Assembly: GCA_044356305.1 (NCBI GenBank)
Contig: JBIKWM010000002.1
Location: forward strand, 62,001 to 126,000
Source of the DNA: JBIKWM01 sp044356305
GTDB taxonomy: Bacteria; Bacteroidota; Bacteroidia; UBA10329
Reading direction: 5' to 3'
DNA: 64,000 nucleotides
Below are positions 33,522-42,594 of this stretch, one piece after another. The notes under the pieces were generated by a model, which was given only the letters and a program-made list of their open reading frames with translations, searched no databases and was not told the DNA's origin. The position numbers and the translations under genes were made by a program. Each line of letters begins with the position of its first letter. The stretch's first letter is position 1.

Positions 33522-35329
33522 AGCAGGCCCTGTCTTTCCTACTGTTGCTCGCCCTTCCTTTTGCCGCTGCGGCACAGGGCACCGATGAGCAATTGGCCGC
33601 CCAATACCTCAAGAACGGGGAGTTTGACAAGGCATCGGTGATCTACGAGAAGCTCTATAGGAAAACGGGCGACCCGTTCTATCACAGCTACCAGATAGAG
33701 TGCCTTCTTGAACTGAAAGCTTATGACGAAGCGATAAAGTCGGTCGAAAAGCGCATCAAACGCGAATCAGACCCGGTTCTTCTGATTCAGTTGGGTGTCA
33801 TCTTTCAGCGCAGCGGAGACGACCGCAAGGCCCAATCGGCCTTCGATATGGCGTTGAAGGAACTCGCACCCTCGCAAGGCATGGTAGATGCCATGGGGCA
33901 GGCCTTTGAGGATGCCGGGCAGAATGAATGGGCAGTGCGCACCTACCAGAAGGGCCGCAGACTGCTCAACGGTCTGGTGCCGTATTATTTTGAGTTGGCC
34001 GCCTTGTTTGACAGGATGGGCAAGTGGGACCTTGTGCTGGCAGAGGTGTTCGATGCACTGGCAGAGGATCCGACCGCGGTGAATAAGGCCAAGACCATGC
34101 TGCTCGACATCATGGCGCGCGATGCGACAGGTAAAAAAGCTGAGTTCTTTGAGCAGGCATTGATAGATCGCATACAGCGCGATGCCACCCTTGATATCTA
34201 CTCTGAGCTGCTGATCTGGCATTTCGTCCAAAAGAAAGAACTCTCAGAGGCCTTCATACAGGCCAAGGCCATGGACAGGCGGAACCGCGAGGATGGGTCG
34301 CGCATTGTTGAGTTGGCCAACATAGCCCGCACAGAACGCGACTATGATCTGGCAGCCGAGGCGTTCAGATATGTGATCAGGAAGGGAAAAGAGAATTATT
34401 ACTACGTGGGATGCAAACGCGACCTGTGCAAAACCCTTTACCTGAAAGTGACTGATAAGGGCCAGTACACAGCCAATGACCTTGTGGAGCTGGAAAAAGA
34501 ATTTCTCACCACGCTCGATGAGGTGGGCCGCAGCGGTGCGAGTGTACCGATCATGAACGACCTGGCCGAACTGTACGTGTTTCACATGCAACAGCCTGAC
34601 AAGGGAATAGACATGCTTTATTCGGCCATGGAGGCGCCCGGCATAGCCATGCAGGATCTGGCACGCACCAAGATGGCGCTGGGTGACGCCCTTCTTTTTG
34701 TTGGCGATGAGTGGGAGGCAACACTCCTATACTCGCAGGCTGAGAAACTGCTGAAGAACGATGAACTGGGCCGAGAGGCGAAACTGAAAAATGCCAAGTT
34801 GGCCTATTACACGGGTCAGTTCGAATGGGCGGCCGCACAACTGAATGTGCTGAAGGCGGCCACATCGCAGTTCATCTCTAACGATGCGATTTACCTCGCA
34901 CTGCTGATAACCGACAACACCACCATGGACACCAGCACCGAGGCTCTGGCAATGTTTGCGCGGGCCGATCTGCTACTGTTCCGCAACCGCACGGAGGAGG
35001 CACTTCTGACCCTTGACAGCATTGAACTGCAATTCCCCTTTCACTCCCTTACCGATGACATATTGCACCGCAAGGCCCAGCTGCGTATCAAAGCCAACGA
35101 CTACGAGGGTGCAATGGCATTGCTGACGCGACTCTATGAGAACTATGCTGAGGAAGTTCTGGCCGATGATGCCCTGTTCCAGATGGCAACCATCTATCAA
35201 GATCATCTTGCCCAGCCACAGCGCGCCATGGAGCTGTTCCAGGAGATGCTGATCAAACACCCTGGCAGCCTGCTCACAGCCGAGGCCCGCAAGCGCTACC
35301 GTACACTGCGAGGGGATCTGGTGAACTGA
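33518..35329 (+). CDS. Secreted tetratricopeptide-repeat protein
   Basis: 603 residues with a signal peptide (MKQALSFLLLLALPFAAAAQ), then TPR units throughout, for example AAQYLKNGEFDKASVIYEKLYRKTG (about 28-52), DRKAQSAFDMALKEL and AEEVLADDALFQMATIYQDHLAQPQRAMELFQEML (about 555-590). The C-terminal unit with AEARKRYRTLRGD is typical of periplasmic TPR scaffolds in Bacteroidota. It probably works with the lipoprotein whose stop overlaps its start. The partner complex is unknown. Confidence 0.85.
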   Translation: MKQALSFLLLLALPFAAAAQGTDEQLAAQYLKNGEFDKASVIYEKLYRKTGDPFYHSYQIECLLELKAYDEAIKSVEKRIKRESDPVLLIQLGVIFQRSGDDRKAQSAFDMALKELAPSQGMVDAMGQAFEDAGQNEWAVRTYQKGRRLLNGLVPYYFELAALFDRMGKWDLVLAEVFDALAEDPTAVNKAKTMLLDIMARDATGKKAEFFEQALIDRIQRDATLDIYSELLIWHFVQKKELSEAFIQAKAMDRRNREDGSRIVELANIARTERDYDLAAEAFRYVIRKGKENYYYVGCKRDLCKTLYLKVTDKGQYTANDLVELEKEFLTTLDEVGRSGASVPIMNDLAELYVFHMQQPDKGIDMLYSAMEAPGIAMQDLARTKMALGDALLFVGDEWEATLLYSQAEKLLKNDELGREAKLKNAKLAYYTGQFEWAAAQLNVLKAATSQFISNDAIYLALLITDNTTMDTSTEALAMFARADLLLFRNRTEEALLTLDSIELQFPFHSLTDDILHRKAQLRIKANDYEGAMALLTRLYENYAEEVLADDALFQMATIYQDHLAQPQRAMELFQEMLIKHPGSLLTAEARKRYRTLRGDLVN

Positions 35330-35412
35330 GTCTAGGAGGAGTGTGAGCAGTCCTTCTCAGACCCTTCGGTGAAATTCATCGGCCAGAACTGCCATCAACC
35401 GGACCGCTGGGT

Positions 35413-36936
35413 TCACCCCAGCATGTGGTGGCACCCAAGGCTATCTGTCCTGGCTCTGGCCGCGCGAACAATGGCCATTGAAACATCCAATAGATTCTCT
35501 GCGGCCTGACGCTCTGTGTTCCATCCATCCGGGGCAGTTGCGCTCCTCAAAGCGAGTTCCGTGAGCACATCCTCAGCCTTGTCCAGTCCGGTTGCGCTGC
35601 GCAACGGGCCAGCAAAATCTGACATGGTCCGGGCAGCCTCTGTCCTCAATTCGGCCCAAAAAGAAGAGGCCCCTTCAGTGTTCCCGGTTAATTCGATTAT
35701 TCCAAGATCAATGGAATAGGATACACCGATACCCATTTCACCCTGAATAGCAATGTGACATTCGTGTGCCATCACAAGGGCTTCGAGGAGGGAGTTTGAG
35801 GCCAGCCTGTTGGCGCCATGCAGACCGGTACAGACACATTCGCCCACGGCAAAAAGTCCCATCAGGGCGGTTGAACCATCGATACGGGCCTTAACGCCCC
35901 CGCATTGGTAGTGCGCGGCAGGGGCCACAGGCAAGGGTGTCTGCATCGGGTCGATGCCCAGCCGCAGACAATGTGCGCTGATGTTGGGGAAATGCGCCCG
36001 CATGACCCCGGGGCCAATGGGACGGCAGTCGAGCCACACGTGGGGTGTGCCGCTCTGCTGCATGAGCAGGGCAATGTGGCGGGCCACCACATCGCGCGGG
36101 GCCAGCGACCCGAGCGGATGCCATGCATCCATGAAACGGTTGCCATGCGCATCAATGAGCACTGCCCCAGCACCACGCACCGCCTCGCTGATCAGGAATG
36201 CCGGTCCGGTGGCGTGCCCCACAGCCAGCGCGGTAGGATGGAACTGGACGAACTCCATGTCAGCCAATGGCACTCCGGCCCTCAGGGCCATGGCCACGCC
36301 ATCGCCAGTGGCTCCCTGCGGGTTGGTGGTGAGGGCGTAGGCCTGTCCGCTACCGCCCGTGCACAACACGGTGGCCGTTGCCGTGTATGAGCCAACATTA
36401 TTTGAAGATGCATCGCGGGTCCACACACCGTGGCATCGGCCATCGGCCACTATCAGGTCAGTGCTCACCATGCCGCGCACCATCTGTATCTGAGGCAGCG
36501 ATGCGACCATACGCATCAGGGTGCGGCTCACCTCGAGCCCGGTCATATCGGCATGGTGCAGCACGCGTCTGGCCGAGTGGCCGCCCTCCAGCGCGAGGTC
36601 GGGTCTGCCCGATGCCCCATCGAACCGCATGCCCCACTTCAGAAGTTCGTGCACCCGCTCAGGGGCGGTGCATACCACATGCTGCACCACGGCAGGGTCA
36701 CAGTGGCCGGACCCGGCCTTCAGGGTGTCGTCAATGTGGCTCTGAAAGGAATCGGAACCGAAATCGGTCACAGCAGCTATGCCACCTTGGGCCATCTGTG
36801 TGTTCGAAGCACCATCAACGGTCTTGTCGAGCACCGTGATGCGCAGCCTCTCATCGGCCTGAGCCAGTTTGATGGCAAGCGTCAGTCCGCCTATGCCAGC
36901 ACCTATTATCAGAACATCAGACCTGACAATCGTCAT
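35413..36936 (-). CDS. nadB: L-aspartate oxidase
   Basis: 507 residues. A FAD enzyme that oxidises L-aspartate to iminoaspartate for quinolinate synthesis. GAGIGGLTLA is the dinucleotide loop. QGGIAAVTDFGSDSFQSHIDDTLKAGSG and AVRGAGAVLIDAHGNRFM...LAPRDVVARHI are the substrate-site segments of the succinate dehydrogenase/aspartate oxidase family. GECVCTGLHGANRLASNSLLE is the later FAD motif. The start ATG overlaps the nadA stop, giving a nadA-nadB operon. Confidence 0.95.
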   Translation of the reverse strand: MTIVRSDVLIIGAGIGGLTLAIKLAQADERLRITVLDKTVDGASNTQMAQGGIAAVTDFGSDSFQSHIDDTLKAGSGHCDPAVVQHVVCTAPERVHELLKWGMRFDGASGRPDLALEGGHSARRVLHHADMTGLEVSRTLMRMVASLPQIQMVRGMVSTDLIVADGRCHGVWTRDASSNNVGSYTATATVLCTGGSGQAYALTTNPQGATGDGVAMALRAGVPLADMEFVQFHPTALAVGHATGPAFLISEAVRGAGAVLIDAHGNRFMDAWHPLGSLAPRDVVARHIALLMQQSGTPHVWLDCRPIGPGVMRAHFPNISAHCLRLGIDPMQTPLPVAPAAHYQCGGVKARIDGSTALMGLFAVGECVCTGLHGANRLASNSLLEALVMAHECHIAIQGEMGIGVSYSIDLGIIELTGNTEGASSFWAELRTEAARTMSDFAGPLRSATGLDKAEDVLTELALRSATAPDGWNTERQAAENLLDVSMAIVRAARARTDSLGCHHMLG

Positions 36937-37895
36937 TTGGAAAGGGCCAACATCCGGTCCAATGGAACACGCGCCTGCCTGATCAGTTCAGCATCCAGAA
37001 CAATCTCCGGCCGGTTGCTGACAAGGCAGTCGTGCAGCTTCTGCAAGGTGTTCACCTTCATGAACGCGCACTCGCTACAGGCGCAGGTGTTGTCCTCGCG
37101 GGAAGGGGCGGGAATCAGGTTTTTGTGCGGCACGGCCTGCTGCATGCGGTGCAATATGCCCGCCTCGGTGGCCACAATAAAGGTGTTATGGGCCGATTCG
37201 GTGACATGCCTGAGCATGGCGGCCGTTGACCCGATGAAGGAGGCCAGCTCCAGCACCTCGGTCTGCGACTCCGGGTGGGCAATGATCTGTGCATCAGGAT
37301 TCTCAGATACGAGGCGGATGAGCTTGTCGGCCGCGAATGCCTCGTGCACCACACAGGCACCGTCCCACAAGAGCATGTCGCGCCCGGTCCTATTGATCAG
37401 GTAGCGGCCTAGGTTGCGGTCGGGGGCGAAGATGATCGGAGTCTCTGATGGGATGGACCTGATCACCGCCTCGGCATTTGAGCTGGTGCAGACGATGTCG
37501 CTCAGGGCCTTCACCTCAGCCGAGCAGTTGACATACGTGACGGCCACATGATCGGGATGCGCCCTGCGGAAGGCGCTGAAATCATCAGGTGGGCACGATT
37601 GTTCGAGCGAGCATCCTGCCTCAAGGTCAGGCAGCAGCACGCGCTTGGTGGGGTTGAGCACCTTGGCGGTCTCGGCCATGAAACGCACCCCGCACAGCAC
37701 AATGGTATCGGCATCGGCCATGGCGGCCCAGCGCGCTAGTTCAAGGCTGTCGCCCACATGATCGGCCACATCCTGAATATCGGCCGTCTGATAGTAGTGC
37801 GCCAGGATCACCGCATTCTGCACGGTCTTGAGCTTTTGGATCTTATCGACCAGACCCCGGTCCTGAGCAGAAAGGGTAGACTGCGGCTTAGACAT
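36933..37895 (-). CDS. nadA: Quinolinate synthase
   Basis: 320 residues from the ATG at 37895 (MSKPQSTLSAQDRGLVDKI). It condenses iminoaspartate with dihydroxyacetone phosphate to quinolinate, using a 4Fe-4S cluster. Segments include LAHYYQ, YVNCSAEVKALSDIVCTSSNA (first cluster Cys), WDGACVVHEAF and NTCACSECAFMKVNTL (later Cys). A 39-residue upstream extension is rejected because it crosses the promoter element TAAATTTG at 37914-37921. Confidence 0.95.
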   Translation of the reverse strand: MSKPQSTLSAQDRGLVDKIQKLKTVQNAVILAHYYQTADIQDVADHVGDSLELARWAAMADADTIVLCGVRFMAETAKVLNPTKRVLLPDLEAGCSLEQSCPPDDFSAFRRAHPDHVAVTYVNCSAEVKALSDIVCTSSNAEAVIRSIPSETPIIFAPDRNLGRYLINRTGRDMLLWDGACVVHEAFAADKLIRLVSENPDAQIIAHPESQTEVLELASFIGSTAAMLRHVTESAHNTFIVATEAGILHRMQQAVPHKNLIPAPSREDNTCACSECAFMKVNTLQKLHDCLVSNRPEIVLDAELIRQARVPLDRMLALSK

Positions 37896-37913
37896 GGCAA
37901 AAGAAATGGGCGG

Positions 37914-37921
37914 CAAATTTA
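37914..37921 (-). promoter_or_regulatory. -7 promoter element of nadAB
   Basis: TAAATTTG on the minus strand, 18 bases before the nadA ATG. Confidence 0.65.
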
Positions 37922-38105
37922 CCCGCACACAAGTGCCCTTCGGGGTCAAATGGTCAGGCTCTGGCAATTGATAATTCCCGTCTCTTCTTTCATGATATCG
38001 GCCCAGGCACACCTACGGCCGTGGTCCTCATCCTCACACAATAAACTCAACATCCCCGTGTTGATAATGCCGACCCTATGGCCCGATGTCCCCATCGGTC
38101 GGGGG

Positions 38106-38113
38106 TAATTTCG
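38106..38113 (+). promoter_or_regulatory. -7 promoter element of the exbB operon
   Basis: TAATTTCG, 8 bases before the ATG at 38122. Confidence 0.5.
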
Positions 38114-38121
38114 ACCATCCC

Positions 38122-38859
38122 ATGAACCAGATGAAAAGACACGCACTGACCCTGAGCCTGTTTGCTCTGGCTGCCACCGCACATGCTCAGGCCCCGGTGG
38201 AAATACCCGTGCCCGAAACACAGGAAACGACCCTCAGCATCATGGAACTGATGCTGTCGGGCGGCATAGCCGGGCAGTTGATCATGCTCAGTCTATTGCT
38301 GCTCAGCGTGGTGGCGGTGTACATCTTCGTAGAGCGGGTGCTGGCACTGAAGCGGGCATCGCAAGAAGATACCGCCTTCATGAACCAGCTCAAGGACATG
38401 GTGCAGGGTGGCCGACTCGATGCCGCCAGGCAACTGTGCCAGCGCACCGACACCCCCGTGGCGCGCATGATGGAGAAAGGTATAGCGCGCATAGGCCGCC
38501 CGCTGAACGACATCAACGCTGCGGTGGAGAACGTGGGCAAACTGGAAGTGTCGAAGCTTGAGGCAAACCTGCCCACCTTGGCCACTGTGGCCGGTGCCGC
38601 GCCCATGATCGGGTTCCTTGGCACTGTGGTGGGCATGATCCTGGCCTTCCACGAGATGGCCGCTGCCGGTGGGCAGATCAACGTCTCGATGCTCGCCAAC
38701 GGTATCTACACCGCCATGACCACCACCGTGGCCGGCCTTGTGGTGGGCATCATGGCGTATCTGGGCTACAACTTCCTGGTGGCGCGCATCAACCGGGTGG
38801 TATTCAATCTGGAGAGCCGCACCACCGAGTTCATCGACCTGTTGCACGAACCCGCCTGA
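38122..38859 (+). CDS. exbB: MotA/TolQ/ExbB proton channel family protein
   Basis: 245 residues. Membrane segments at about 50-75, 150-175 and 195-220. The conserved run LATVAGAAPMIGFLGTVVGMI...AFHEMA and NGIYTAMTTTVAGLVVGIMAYLGYNFL defines the family. It also has an N-terminal signal-like segment (to about 22, AHAQ), as is common in Bacteroidota members. It forms the proton channel with the ExbD-like protein that follows and energises the TonB-like protein. The start at 38122 fits the promoter element upstream. Confidence 0.93.
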   Translation: MNQMKRHALTLSLFALAATAHAQAPVEIPVPETQETTLSIMELMLSGGIAGQLIMLSLLLLSVVAVYIFVERVLALKRASQEDTAFMNQLKDMVQGGRLDAARQLCQRTDTPVARMMEKGIARIGRPLNDINAAVENVGKLEVSKLEANLPTLATVAGAAPMIGFLGTVVGMILAFHEMAAAGGQINVSMLANGIYTAMTTTVAGLVVGIMAYLGYNFLVARINRVVFNLESRTTEFIDLLHEPA

Positions 38860-38863
38860 GGCC

Positions 38864-39256
38864 ATGTCGCTACGTCCCCGAAACAAGGTCAGCGTGGAGT
38901 TCTCGATGGCCTCCATGACCGATATCGTGTTCCTTCTGCTCATCTTCTTCATGCTCACCAGCACCCTGGTAACCACCAATGCACTGGACCTGGTACTGCC
39001 CAGCAGCAAGGCAAAGAGTGTGAAAAAGGAATCGGTGTCGGTCAGCATCACCAAGGACCTGCGCTATTTCATCAACATGGACCCTGTTGAGCCGGCCTTT
39101 ATGGAAACCACATTGGCCCAGCGTCTCAATGGGCAAGAGGACCAGGTGATCGTGCTGCGCGTGGAACAAGGGGTGCCCATTGAACATGCCGTGGAGGTGA
39201 TGGACATCGCTTACCGCAATCATTACAAGATTGTGCTGGCAACCAAGCCTAAATGA
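38864..39256 (+). CDS. exbD: ExbD/TolR biopolymer transport protein
   Basis: 130 residues: one membrane segment (ASMTDIVFLLLIFFMLTSTLV, about 16-36) carrying the conserved Asp20 in MTD that takes part in proton flow, and a periplasmic domain with LDLVLPSSKAK and a C-terminal YRNHYKIVLATKP. The start at 38864 is 4 bases after the ExbB stop. The longer open frame is a shadow of exbB. Confidence 0.93.
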   Translation: MSLRPRNKVSVEFSMASMTDIVFLLLIFFMLTSTLVTTNALDLVLPSSKAKSVKKESVSVSITKDLRYFINMDPVEPAFMETTLAQRLNGQEDQVIVLRVEQGVPIEHAVEVMDIAYRNHYKIVLATKPK

Positions 39257-39283
39257 GTGCTCAGCGGATCAGGGTAGTACAGT

Positions 39284-40084
39284 ATGGGTGCGCCAGCAAG
39301 CGATAAGGAAAAAAACGACAGGCGTAAGGGCCTTGCGGTGAGCATCACGGTGCATGCCCTGCTGCTCCTCATCCTTGCTTTTGTGGGACTGAGCCATACC
39401 ATACCCCCGCCCGAAGAAGGCATGTTGGTCAATTTCGGGTTTGATGAGGTGGGGCTGGGAGAGATAGAGAGCGAACCCGTGGCCAGTGCCGAGACAGTGC
39501 AGGCCGTTGAGCCAACGCAGCAGGCCACCGCTGCCGAGGAGCAGGTGCTAACACAGGATGTGGAGGAGTCTGTGGTGGCCCCGAAAAAGGCCGACCCAAG
39601 GCCCGAACCGCCCAAGCAGCCAACCGAGGAGGAGATACGCAGGCGCGAGCAGGAGAAGGCCGAGGCTGAGAAACGCAAACAGACCGAGGCCCTGTTTGCC
39701 AAGGCCAAGAGCGGAACCGGTACTGGGCAAGGTAATACCCGTCCGGGCGGCAATCAGGGTGACCCCGATGGTGTTCCGGGCGCGCCTTATGGCAGCGGAG
39801 GCGGTTCGGGCAACGGGCCCAGTTTCAACCTGAGCGGCAGAAAAATGCTGGCCCCGCCTCAGATCAAAGACAACAGCCAGAAGCAGGGCCGCGTGGTGGT
39901 CGATATTGTAGTGGACAAGTCGGGCAAAGTGGTGGTGGCCACCCCGGGCGGGCGCGGCAGCACCACCACCGACAGCTACCTCTACACCCTGGCGCGGCAG
40001 GCGGCCATCGACACCCGTTTCAGCGCCAGCCCCGATGCGCTGCAGCAGAAGGGCACCATAACCTTCGACTTCGTGGTGGAATAA
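39284..40084 (+). CDS. TonB-like energy transducer
   Basis: 266 residues. N-terminal anchor (about 17-37, LAVSITVHALLLLILAFVGL), then a Pro/Glu/Lys-rich linker (about 75-145, PRPEPPKQPTEEEIRRREQEKAEAEKRKQ) and a Gly-rich stretch (about 146-180). The C-terminal domain (about 185-266) contains KQGRVVVDIVVDKSGKVV and TRFSASPDALQQKGTITFDFVVE, the TonB C-terminal pattern. It sits directly after exbB-exbD, and its stop overlaps the folC ATG by one base. It would transmit proton energy to outer-membrane receptors. Confidence 0.82.
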   Translation: MGAPASDKEKNDRRKGLAVSITVHALLLLILAFVGLSHTIPPPEEGMLVNFGFDEVGLGEIESEPVASAETVQAVEPTQQATAAEEQVLTQDVEESVVAPKKADPRPEPPKQPTEEEIRRREQEKAEAEKRKQTEALFAKAKSGTGTGQGNTRPGGNQGDPDGVPGAPYGSGGGSGNGPSFNLSGRKMLAPPQIKDNSQKQGRVVVDIVVDKSGKVVVATPGGRGSTTTDSYLYTLARQAAIDTRFSASPDALQQKGTITFDFVVE

Positions 40085-41397
40085 TGGCGCTGACGTACGA
40101 GGCCACGTTGGAGTACCTCTACTCCATGCTGCCCATGTACCAGCGCGAAGGCGCAGCCGCCTACCGGGCCGATCTGGGCAACATCGTTGCGCTCTGCGCT
40201 GCCCTGGGCGACCCGCACAGAAAACTCCGTTGCATTCACGTGGGCGGCACCAACGGCAAAGGGTCGGTATCGCATCTTACAGCGGCAACGTTGCAATGCG
40301 CTGGATTCCGCACCGGACTCTACACCTCGCCCCATCTGGTCGATTTCCGCGAGCGGATCAAGGTCAACGGCCACATGATACCCAAACGGGCCGTGACCCA
40401 TTTTGTGGGGCGCATCAGGCCCCTGATCGAATCCATCCATCCCTCCTTCTTTGAAGTCACGGTCGCCATGGCATTTGATCACTTTGTTAATGAGCATGTC
40501 GAGGTGGCTGTGATAGAGGTGGGCATGGGCGGCCGCCTGGACAGCACCAACATCATCTCCCCTATTCTGAGTGTGATAACCAATATCGGGCTCGACCACA
40601 CCCAGTTCCTTGGCCACACCCATGCACTGATAGCAGCAGAAAAGGCCGGCATCATCAAGCCCGGCTGTCCGGTGGTGATAGGTCAGCGGAGCGATGAAAC
40701 CGATCCCGTTTTCGAGTCCGTTGCCCACCGTGCTGGTGCCCCGGTCACTTTCGCCACCGACAGATATTCAACCACCGCCATGCGCTGGCACATGCATGAC
40801 GAACCCGTGGCAGAACTGGATATCCTCAATCGTTCAGATGGGTCGGTCACCACCGTACGGTCGCAGCTCCTGGGGGCCTATCAGGCATGGAACATCCCGA
40901 CTTTCCTATCGGTCATTGACAATTTGAAGGCCACAGGAATGACCCTCTCCGATCATCATGTGAACGAAGCACTGGCCCATGTGTGCAACATCACCGGGCT
41001 ACAGGGCCGGTGGCAGATACTGCACAGGCAACCGATGGTCATCTTGGAGAGCGCACACAATGCCGATGGCCTGCGCGAGGCCATGCACCAACTGGCCATG
41101 ACTCCCCATGGCGGTCTGCACATGGTGATAGGCGCGGTGAACGACAAGGACATCTCGTCCATGCTTGCGCTGATGCCCAAACATGCCACATACTATTTCT
41201 GCAGGCCCGATATCCCCCGCGGCCTCGATGCCGCTCAGCTTGCACAAAAAGGCCGGTCAGCGGGCCTTAATGGCACACACCACCTCAGCGTGGCGGCCGC
41301 ATTCGGTACCGCACTTGATTCAGCGCAGCCCGATGATCTGATCTATGTGGGCGGCAGCATGTTCGTAGTGGCAGAGGTGCTGCGCGATCATTGCTGA
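40084..41397 (+). CDS. folC: Folylpolyglutamate synthase / dihydrofolate synthase
   Basis: 437 residues. A Mur-ligase-type ATP-dependent enzyme that adds glutamate to folates. VGGTNGKGSVSHLTAATLQ is the P-loop. YTSPHLVDFRERIKVNG, EVTVAMAFDHF, EVGMGGRLDSTNI and TNIGLDHTQFLG are consecutive family motifs. ESAHNADGL is the C-terminal-domain motif. Its ATG shares one base with the preceding stop (TAATG). Confidence 0.95.
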   Translation: MALTYEATLEYLYSMLPMYQREGAAAYRADLGNIVALCAALGDPHRKLRCIHVGGTNGKGSVSHLTAATLQCAGFRTGLYTSPHLVDFRERIKVNGHMIPKRAVTHFVGRIRPLIESIHPSFFEVTVAMAFDHFVNEHVEVAVIEVGMGGRLDSTNIISPILSVITNIGLDHTQFLGHTHALIAAEKAGIIKPGCPVVIGQRSDETDPVFESVAHRAGAPVTFATDRYSTTAMRWHMHDEPVAELDILNRSDGSVTTVRSQLLGAYQAWNIPTFLSVIDNLKATGMTLSDHHVNEALAHVCNITGLQGRWQILHRQPMVILESAHNADGLREAMHQLAMTPHGGLHMVIGAVNDKDISSMLALMPKHATYYFCRPDIPRGLDAAQLAQKGRSAGLNGTHHLSVAAAFGTALDSAQPDDLIYVGGSMFVVAEVLRDHC

Positions 41398-41456
41398 CCC
41401 CCCTAACCTCAATTTCCGTTACCTCGGGCTCCTATCCAGATGGAGCCTGATCATAG

Positions 41457-42176
41457 TTAACCGTCCGCCTCATCTGTATCTGTCTCGGGCTCCTCGCCCC
41501 GCACGGGCCTGAAACGGGCCCCATATCCGCGCTGGATCCTGCGCTGGCTGGGGTACGACATTCTGCGGGTGTTGAACCGCAGCTCGTCCATCACATCGGT
41601 AATGAGGGCATCGGCCTGCGGTGCCAGCACCTCAAGGTCGGCCAGGGCCAGGTCGAGCACACGGTCGGCCTCGGCCACATCGTCCTTCTCGGCCCTGGCA
41701 TCGCCAAGCACCGATGCCACTTCGGCCGCAGTGGGGTTGGCCATGGGCGGGTAACCTGCCGCCACGGCTTCGGCATCGCCCTGCACGCAGGCCTCGGCAC
41801 ACAACAACCAACTGCCGTGGGTGGTGGGGTTGGGCACCTTGCCATCAGCGGGCAGACCGTAAAGCATCAGCACTTCGGCCGGATGGCCCATGCGCCTGGT
41901 CCTGCGCCTGAGCACCTCCCACATGTCGCGCACGTGCAGCCTCAGCGCGGCCATGCGCCCGCGGGCCTCGCGCACCTCTTTGCTGCGCTGCCCCTTGGCC
42001 GATGGCAATACGCTCAGGGCCGCCTGGTAAGGGCCTATGAGCGCGGCTATGGAGTCGAGCGTGGCCTGCGACACGTACAGCCGCCCGGCAGCGCGGTCCA
42101 TGGTGCCCGTGGCAAGGCTGCGGCTGAGGAAAATGACCCGACCGGCATGCGATGTGGGATGCAGATACTGTGGCAT
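41457..42176 (-). CDS. Hypothetical helical protein with a basic C-terminal motif
   Basis: 239 residues, no signal peptide or membrane segment. The N-terminal two thirds look helical (QATLDSIAALIGPYQAALSVL, RLHVRDMWEVLRRRTRRM). A middle loop contains GLPADGKVPNPTTHGSWLL. The tail carries ELRFNTRRMSYPSQRRIQRGYGARFRPV followed by an acidic end (GEEPETDTDEADG). The family is not recognised. It is a lone gene directly downstream of the AT-rich island at 42177-42530, which must hold its promoter. Confidence 0.65.
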   Translation of the reverse strand: MPQYLHPTSHAGRVIFLSRSLATGTMDRAAGRLYVSQATLDSIAALIGPYQAALSVLPSAKGQRSKEVREARGRMAALRLHVRDMWEVLRRRTRRMGHPAEVLMLYGLPADGKVPNPTTHGSWLLCAEACVQGDAEAVAAGYPPMANPTAAEVASVLGDARAEKDDVAEADRVLDLALADLEVLAPQADALITDVMDELRFNTRRMSYPSQRRIQRGYGARFRPVRGEEPETDTDEADG

Positions 42177-42530
42177 GATGCTGGAGTTGATGTCCGATAC
42201 ACAAATATCATCATATCATGGTAATGAATCAGAGTCTCGAACAGGTAAATGTCATGTTCATCATTCTGATTCATGTATCATTATATTATTAGCCTATATT
42301 CATTATTCAATACCTAAACATGTAGGCATACGCATCAATGATCCTTTGAGTGATATCATGTATTATATGCAATATTATTAATTACTCTGGGTGGATTGTT
42401 GATCAATATAATATCTACGTATCATTCATTCAAATGAATGATGATTCAATACACATTCAACTATTCGATAGCGTGATGATATTCAATTCATAACATAGAT
42501 AGAGCCACTCAACGGAAGCAGCGCCCATGG
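42177..42530. other. AT-rich island with iterated ATTCA/ATCAT words and a perfect palindrome
   Basis: About 330 bases far richer in A and T than any other spacer in the window. ATTCA/TGAAT occurs about 11 times and ATCAT/ATGAT about 9 times in both orientations. A 10-base perfect inverted repeat lies at 42421-42442. No open frame of credible composition, no DnaA box TTATCCACA and no tRNA was found. It separates the hypothetical gene at 41457 from dut. Confidence 0.7.
42421..42442. repeat. Perfect palindrome in the AT-rich island
   Basis: ATCATTCATT-CA-AATGAATGAT: 10-base arms with a 2-base centre. Confidence 0.85.
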
Positions 42531-42594
42531 CACTTCGCCTCACCGTTGCACCCTGATGACGGATATCACCTGCTCGGAGCTGTGAGGCTATGGC

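Noticed and set aside
41427..41447. GGCTCC/GGAGCC inverted repeat after folC as a terminator
   Set aside because: Only 6-base arms with a 9-base loop and no T-run; too weak to call.
42177..42530. The AT-rich island as a chromosomal replication origin
   Set aside because: No TTATCCACA-type DnaA boxes, no dnaA, dnaN or other origin neighbours, and genes on both sides point the same way. Kept only as an unexplained element.
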